Shown here one piece after another: positions 59,734 to 64,000 of a DNA stretch of 64,000 bases. Both the position numbers and the translations under genes were made by a program. Position 1 is the stretch's first letter; each line of letters opens with the position of its first letter. The notes beneath the pieces are model-generated. The model saw nothing but the letters and a program-made list of their open reading frames with translations, was not told where the DNA came from and ran no database searches. Origin of the DNA: Streptomyces alboflavus (lineage in GTDB: Bacteria > Actinomycetota > Actinomycetes > Streptomycetales > Streptomycetaceae); contig NZ_JNXT01000004.1 of NCBI RefSeq assembly GCF_000716675.1, positions 186,001 to 250,000 on the forward strand. Reading direction: 5' to 3'.

Positions 59734-61005
59734 CTACTTGTAGTCCTTGAGGAGCTTGCCGTAGGCCTTGCCGATGCTCTTGGCGCCGCCCTCGGGCGAG
59801 GCCTTGCCGCTGAGCACCTTCTGCATCTCCAGGCGGATGGGCTCGAACAGCGAGTTCGCCTCGGGGATCCAGGGCCGCTGCACGGACTTGTCGACGGCCG
59901 GCTTGAAGAACTGGACCATCTGGTTGCCCTTGACGGACTTCACCTCGTAGACGGAGGTGCGGGTGGGCAGCAGGCTCAGCTTCTCGGTGGTCTGCTGCTG
60001 CACCTTCGCCGAGCTCATGTACTTGATGAACTCGTAGGAGGCGTCGAGGTTCTTGGACCCCGCGTACGCGGCGAGGTTCCAGCCGCCCTGCGGCGAGGCC
60101 TGCCGGGCGCTGCCGCCGGGCACCGGCGCGACGCCGAGGTTGGTCTTGTCGTCCTTGAACTGCTTGCCCTGCAGGGCGCCCTCGATGGACCAGGGGCCGT
60201 CGAGCGCCATGGCGACGTCGCCGTTCTTGAAGGCGTTCAGCTGGTTGTTGTATCCGTCGCTGGCGTCGGTGACGGCGGCCTTGGAGTCGACCAGGTCCTT
60301 CATGACCTCGAAGGCCTTGCCGCCCTCGGCGTCGTCGACGGTGATCTCCTTCTTCTTGGTGTCGAGGAGGTCACCGCCCTCGCCGTAGAGGTAGGGGAGG
60401 TAGAAGTACGGGTCGTCGCCGCGCAGGTAGAGGCCGGTCTTGCCGGACTTCGACTTGATCTTCTTGGCGGCGGACTTCACGTCCTCGAAGGTCTTGGGGA
60501 CCTCGACGCCCGCTTCCTTGAGCATCTTCTTGTTGTAGAAGAGCGCGAGGGTGTCGATGGTCTGCGGCGCCGCGTACGTCTTGCCCTTGAACTTGGTGCT
60601 CGCGGCGGCCTGCGGCAGGAAGTCGTCCGGCTTGTCGAGCGCGGCGGTGCCCTCCAGCGGCGCCAGGTAGCCGAGGTTCGCGAAGTCCGCGACCCAGGCG
60701 ACCTCGGTGCGCATCACGTCGGGGGCGCCGGAGTTGCCGCCCGCGGCGTTCTTGAACTTGGCGTTGGCCTCGCCGAACGGCACGTTCACGTAGTTGACCT
60801 TGACGCCCGGGTGGAGGTCCTCGAAGCCCTTGGCCAGCTTCTCGTACGTGCCCTTCTCGGCGTCGTTCGAGGTGTCCCAGAAGGTGACGGTCCCGGAGAG
60901 CTTGCCGCCGCTCTTCTTGCCGCTGTCGCCGTCGTCGCCGCCGCACGCCGCCGCTGTCATCGCAAGGGCTGCGACCAGTGCGGTGGCCGTTATGCCACGC
61001 CGCAT
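59734..61005 (-). CDS. malE: Maltodextrin-binding lipoprotein MalE
   Basis: A 423-residue solute-binding lipoprotein. The signal ends with the lipobox AAC (C21 in AMTAAACGGDDG), followed by a disordered linker and the two-lobed binding protein (TVTFWDTSNDAEKGTYEKLAKGF, LALFYNKKMLKEAGV, GPWSIEGALQGKQF). It is unusually Lys-rich for this genome, as secreted binding proteins tend to be. It is first gene of the malEFG-aglA-lacI operon. The 268-bp gap to malR contains two LacI-type palindromes. Confidence 0.93.
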   Translation of the reverse strand: MRRGITATALVAALAMTAAACGGDDGDSGKKSGGKLSGTVTFWDTSNDAEKGTYEKLAKGFEDLHPGVKVNYVNVPFGEANAKFKNAAGGNSGAPDVMRTEVAWVADFANLGYLAPLEGTAALDKPDDFLPQAAASTKFKGKTYAAPQTIDTLALFYNKKMLKEAGVEVPKTFEDVKSAAKKIKSKSGKTGLYLRGDDPYFYLPYLYGEGGDLLDTKKKEITVDDAEGGKAFEVMKDLVDSKAAVTDASDGYNNQLNAFKNGDVAMALDGPWSIEGALQGKQFKDDKTNLGVAPVPGGSARQASPQGGWNLAAYAGSKNLDASYEFIKYMSSAKVQQQTTEKLSLLPTRTSVYEVKSVKGNQMVQFFKPAVDKSVQRPWIPEANSLFEPIRLEMQKVLSGKASPEGGAKSIGKAYGKLLKDYK

Positions 61006-61134
61006 GTGTACTCCTTCAACTGGTCCCGGAATGACCCGGAATGAGGAGAGACGAAGAGGTGCCTCCTGCAGGCCGCACTCGAGGCGGCGCCGGGTTGGCA
61101 GGAACGTAACAGGCTTGAAAACCAGCCGAAAGAC

Positions 61135-61155
61135 CTTGCGAGAAATTTCTGCAAG
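61135..61155. promoter_or_regulatory. MalR-type operator A
   Basis: CTTGC-G-AGAAATTTCT-GCAAG: the outer CTTGC/GCAAG and central AGAAATTTCT are inverted repeats, offset by one base. It lies 130 bp upstream of malE and matches the CTTGC-GCAAG logic of Streptomyces LacI/MalR operators. Confidence 0.65.
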
Positions 61156-61209
61156 ACGCGGGGATCGTTACCGTCGTGTGTCCTGTGCGTTGCGGTCTTG
61201 CCCGACGGG

Positions 61210-61233
61210 GCTTGCTGCAAGCTTTCAGCAAGC
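61210..61233. promoter_or_regulatory. MalR-type operator B
   Basis: GCTTGCTG (61210-61217) and CAGCAAGC (61226-61233) with the 8-bp spacer CAAGCTTT. It lies 39 bp before the malR ATG. TACAGT (61260-61265), 7 nt before ATG 61273, could be the malR -10 with a leaderless transcript, which would put this operator in position to block it. Confidence 0.65.
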
Positions 61234-61272
61234 GGGTGGGCAAGGCCGGTTTCCGGCGGTACAGTCCCGTGC

Positions 61273-62061
61273 ATGACCGCGCGGCTCGTCGACATCGCAG
61301 CCCAGGCGGGAGTCAGCGAAGCCACCGTCAGCCGGGTCCTCAACGGCAAGCCCGGCGTGGCCGCGGCCACCCGCGACGCCGTTCTCGCCGCACTCGACGT
61401 GCTCGGCTACGAACGGCCCGTCCGGCTGCGCAGACGCGGCAGCGCGGGCCTGGTCGGCCTGATCACGCCCGAGCTGGACAACCCGATCTTCCCCGCCCTC
61501 GCCCAGGTCATCGGCCAGGCCCTGACCCGCCAGGGCTACACCCCGGTGCTCGCCACCCAGACCCCGGGCGGCTCCACCGAGGACGAGCTGACCGAGTTCG
61601 TCCCCGTCGTCCGCAAGATCGAGGGCTTCCGGCTCGGCCTGCGCGAGCGGCTCGGCCTGTCCGGCGCGGCGGCCGACGAGCTGGTCCAGCACTCCCTGTA
61701 CACCCTGGAGGGCGGGCAGGCCGCGGCGACGGCGCTGATCGCCAAGGGCTGCACGGGCATCGTCTGCGCCAGCGACATGATGGCACTCGGCGCCATCCGC
61801 GCCGCCCGCGAGCAGGGCCTCGACGTGCCCCGGGACATCTCGGTGGTCGGCTTCGACGACTCCCCGCTGATCGCCTTCACCGACCCGCCGCTGACCACGG
61901 TCCGCCAGCCCGTCCAGGCCATGGGCCAGGCCGCGGTCCGCACGCTCCTGGAAGAGATCGGCGGCACCCCGGCGCCGCACAGCGAGTTCGTGTTCCTGCC
62001 GGAGCTGGTCGTCCGGGGCTCCACGGCTTCGGGGCGGCGCGGCGGGACCGCGGCGCCCTGA
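61273..62061 (+). CDS. malR: MalR (LacI family) with about 83 residues missing from the core
   Basis: A 262-residue LacI-family regulator; its relatives, including the paralogue at 55065-56120, have about 350. The HTH (RLVDIAAQAGVSEATVSRVLNGKPG) and the C-terminal half of the core (DMMALGAIRAA, VVGFDDSPLIAFTDPPLTTVRQPV) are intact. After STEDELTE (residue 108, base 61596) the chain jumps straight to FVPVVRKIEGF; the paralogue has 83 residues between the matching points. The lost part is most of the N-terminal sugar-binding subdomain. The frame is kept. It probably still binds operators but may not respond to inducer or dimerise normally. It is divergent from malE. No Shine-Dalgarno is seen. 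Confidence 0.88.
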   Translation: MTARLVDIAAQAGVSEATVSRVLNGKPGVAAATRDAVLAALDVLGYERPVRLRRRGSAGLVGLITPELDNPIFPALAQVIGQALTRQGYTPVLATQTPGGSTEDELTEFVPVVRKIEGFRLGLRERLGLSGAAADELVQHSLYTLEGGQAAATALIAKGCTGIVCASDMMALGAIRAAREQGLDVPRDISVVGFDDSPLIAFTDPPLTTVRQPVQAMGQAAVRTLLEEIGGTPAPHSEFVFLPELVVRGSTASGRRGGTAAP

Positions 62062-62112
62062 GCCCGCGTCGCGACGGCCCGGCGCCCCTGAGCCCGCGTC
62101 GCGGTGGACCGG
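62053..62112. repeat. 30-bp imperfect tandem duplication across the malR stop
   Basis: Two copies of a 30-bp unit containing CCTGAGCCCGCGTCGCG (62057-62073 and 62087-62103), the first holding the malR TGA (62059-62061). A few bases differ in the second half. This is a local duplication just after the gene end. Confidence 0.75.
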
Positions 62113-62138
62113 CGCCCCACGCCCGCTACCCTATTTGC

Positions 62139-62546
62139 ATGGATACGCAAGGAAAGCCGTGGGACGCGGCCGCCGCCGACCGTGCGGTGGCGGTGCTGAA
62201 GGCGGTGGCCGACCCCTCGCGCTACCGGCTGCTGTGGGCGCTCAGCGGGCAGGAGCTGCCGGTCAGCGCGCTCGCGGAGCTGCTCGGCGCGCATGTCGCC
62301 GCGACCTCGCAGCACCTGGCGAAGCTGCGGGCCGCCGGGCTCGTGGTGTCGCGCCGCGAGGGCACCCGCATCTACTACCGCGCGGCGGACGTGCGCGGGC
62401 TCCTGGACGAGGCGGCGCTGGTGGCCCGCGCCTCTGCCGCCGAGGAGACCGGCACGGCCGCGGAGGTCGCCGCACCGGAACAGACCGTCGCCGCGCCCGC
62501 GACGAGGGCCCGGGCGGTCCGCCGCCGCCCGGCCACCGGACACTGA
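62139..62546 (+). CDS. ArsR-family transcriptional regulator
   Basis: A 135-residue ArsR/SmtB-type winged helix: AVAVLKAVADPSRYRLLWALS, ELPVSALAELLGAHVAATSQHLAKLRAAGLVVSRREGTRIYYRAA. No cysteines are present and no obvious metal-site His cluster in the helices, so it is either a non-metal sensor or uses His/Asp ligands. The Ala/Pro-rich C-terminal tail is 40 residues long. TACCCT at 62127-62132 lies 6 nt before the ATG, suggesting a leaderless mRNA. TTGC-N8-GCAA overlapping the start codon (62135-62150) is a likely autoregulatory operator. The target may be this gene itself or an unlinked operon. Confidence 0.83.
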   Translation: MDTQGKPWDAAAADRAVAVLKAVADPSRYRLLWALSGQELPVSALAELLGAHVAATSQHLAKLRAAGLVVSRREGTRIYYRAADVRGLLDEAALVARASAAEETGTAAEVAAPEQTVAAPATRARAVRRRPATGH

Positions 62547-62600
62547 CCGGCACGGGCCGCGCCGCCGCGCCTCGGGCAGCGGACCCCCGGCGCACCACCG

Positions 62601-64000
62601 TCACCCTGTCCCCGCCTCCCCCGCCGCGCCTTCGTCGAGCCGGTACTCCTGCGGTTCGGCGTCGTACGCGTACAGCTCCGCGTACCGGCCCCAGTCGGTG
62701 GCCGTCTCCAGCTGCCGCTCCACCTGCTCGCTCGTGAAGTGATGGGCGAGCAGGTCGCGGAAGAACCCGGCGCGGACGGCGCCGTCGGGCTGTTGCCGCA
62801 GGCTGTTGGTGATCAGCTTCACCAGCGGGATCTCGACGGCGGCGGCAGCGAAGATCGTCTTGGACGTCTGGACGTCGGCCTCCGCGAACGCCGTGCCCGG
62901 CTCGCTGAGGACCAGGTCGTCGCCGGCGATCGAGGCGAAGCCGAGCAGTTCGAGCGCGTCGACCTGCGGGAGCAGGTCGTCGACGTCCAGGCCGAGTTCG
63001 TCGGCGAGGTCGGCGAGGTCGCAGCGCCCGCCCCGGTGGGCGACCAGCTCCGCGAGGCCGGACAGGCCGTCGACGGTGGCGGCGGGCAGCGGGGTGCCCG
63101 CGACCGTGCGCCTGTCCAGGTCGGCGCCTTCGGCGCGGCCGGGGATCCTGGACTCCTTGGGGCGGCCGGTCATGATGCGGTACACCCGGTCGATCAGCTC
63201 CTGGAAGGCGGGCGCCTCCCGGTCCCGGGGGCGGTCGAGGCCGACCTCGACGGTCTCCCGGATGGTGCCGTAGGGCCGGGAGCCGAGGACGACGATGCGG
63301 TCCGCCATCAGGACGGCCTCCTCGATGTTGTGGGTCACCAGGACTACGGCGCGGGTGGGGAACTGTCCCGACTCCCACAGCTCCATCAGCTCGCCGCGCA
63401 GGTTCTCGGCGGTCAGGACGTCGAGCGCAGAGAAGGGCTCGTCCATCATCAGCACGTCGGGCTCCACGACGAGGGCGCGGGCGAAGCCGACGCGCTGGCG
63501 CATGCCGCCCGACAGCTCCTTCGGGTACGCCGACTCGAAGCCGTCGAGGCCGATCAGGTCGATGGCCTGCCCGGCGGCGCGGGCGCGCTCGTCGGCGGGC
63601 ACGCCCCGCGCCTCCAGGCCGAGTTCGACGTTCTGCCGCACGGTCAGCCAGGGCAGCAGGGCGAAGGTCTGGAAGACCATGGCCGTGCCCGGGTTGGCGC
63701 CGGTCAGCGGCTCGCCGCGGTAGGCGACGGCCCCGGAGCTGGCCGGGATGAGCCCGGCGAGGCAGCGCAGCAGCGTGGACTTGCCGGAGCCGGACTTGCC
63801 GAGCAGCGCGACGATCTCCCCGGCGCGGACGGTGAGGTCGATGCCGGAGAGGACGGGCAGGTCGCCGTCGGCGCCCGCGTAGGACTTGGTCAGGCCGACG
63901 GCCTCCAGGAGGGCGTCGCCGTCGGCGGCGGGCGGCGGGGTGACGGCCGGTCCCGTGGTGGCGGCAGGGGTGCGCAGCTTGCGGAGGGCCTTGAGTGCCA
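62601..64000 (-). CDS. Nitrate/sulfonate/taurine-type ABC ATPase with AAA-associated domain (5' partial)
   Basis: The gene runs off the right edge; about 466 residues are visible. Walker A is LLGKSGSGKST, the Q-loop MVFQTFALLPW, the signature LSGGMRQRVGFARAL and Walker B VLMMDEPFSALD. The branch is that of SsuB/TauB/NrtD importers. After the nucleotide-binding domain comes an extra 'AAA-associated' C-terminal domain (about the last 140 residues; GRCDLADLADELGLDVDDLLPQVDALELLG, ATDWGRYAELYAYD), probably regulatory. The permease is presumably encoded beyond the window. It converges on the ArsR gene with a 54-bp gap. Confidence 0.9.
   Translation of the reverse strand, partial: ALKALRKLRTPAATTGPAVTPPPAADGDALLEAVGLTKSYAGADGDLPVLSGIDLTVRAGEIVALLGKSGSGKSTLLRCLAGLIPASSGAVAYRGEPLTGANPGTAMVFQTFALLPWLTVRQNVELGLEARGVPADERARAAGQAIDLIGLDGFESAYPKELSGGMRQRVGFARALVVEPDVLMMDEPFSALDVLTAENLRGELMELWESGQFPTRAVVLVTHNIEEAVLMADRIVVLGSRPYGTIRETVEVGLDRPRDREAPAFQELIDRVYRIMTGRPKESRIPGRAEGADLDRRTVAGTPLPAATVDGLSGLAELVAHRGGRCDLADLADELGLDVDDLLPQVDALELLGFASIAGDDLVLSEPGTAFAEADVQTSKTIFAAAAVEIPLVKLITNSLRQQPDGAVRAGFFRDLLAHHFTSEQVERQLETATDWGRYAELYAYDAEPQEYRLDEGAAGEAGTG

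Overview
The window is about 64 kb of very GC-rich DNA with near-saturated G/C at third codon positions and frequent GTG starts. Several features point to an actinomycete, almost certainly a Streptomyces chromosome: a malEFG-aglA-amylase block without its own ATPase, an AldO-type alditol oxidase, an ECF42 sigma factor paired with a DGPF protein, and a Streptomyces-type intergenic repeat. No rRNA, tRNA, CRISPR array, intact insertion sequence or replication origin was seen. Both ends cut through genes: a response regulator at the left and an ABC ATPase at the right.

Layout. 0-7.5 kb: response regulator with two DNA-binding domains, DUF5993-DsbB pair, quinone-oxidoreductase-like enzyme, a DGPF/ECF42 operon whose sigma factor is fused to a decayed tyrosine-recombinase domain, a DUF998 membrane protein, and a MerR/BtrH-like pair. 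7.5-13 kb: amidase, exported alpha/beta hydrolase, SRPBCC protein, TetR regulator (apparent CTG start), and a divergent SDR/MarR pair. 13-20 kb: a likely 2-hydroxyacid or glyoxylate module, with a flavin/Fe-S dehydrogenase, a glyoxylate-type aminotransferase, an IclR regulator and a MatC-like permease with a clear promoter-operator. 20-24.5 kb: ascorbate-type PTS (EIIC, fused EIIAB), SDR and an unrecognised DNA-binding-like protein. 24.5-34 kb: epoxide hydrolase preceded by a tiny ORF with a perfect Shine-Dalgarno, arylamine N-acetyltransferase, two convergent phosphatases, a membrane protein, a PEP-utilising protein resembling rifampin phosphotransferase with a 42-bp minisatellite, and an ASCH/winged-helix protein.

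34-45 kb: MMPL exporter, F420/PPOX enzyme, RDD protein, imine-reductase-like/AraC pair, methyltransferase, tautomerase, DUF5954, stand-alone thioesterase II and an SMP-30 lactonase. 45-50.6 kb: a persulfide/sulfite detoxification set (rhodanese, CstR-type repressor, TauE exporter, persulfide dioxygenase-rhodanese) with three matching operators, two of them also lying in front of aldO. 50.6-62 kb: maltodextrin utilisation (pullulanase, amylase, a second LacI regulator, alpha-glucosidase, MalG, MalF, MalE, and a MalR lacking about 83 internal residues). 62-64 kb: ArsR regulator and a nitrate/sulfonate-type ABC ATPase.

How it works together: exported pullulanase and amylase cut alpha-glucans, MalEFG imports the products, and the intracellular alpha-glucosidase finishes hydrolysis. 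CTTGC-N-GCAAG palindromes between malE and malR fit LacI-type control. In the sulfur block, persulfide is oxidised to sulfite and exported under a persulfide-sensing repressor. Tandem repeats are unusually common, both inside genes (PEP protein, EIIAB, persulfide dioxygenase) and between them.
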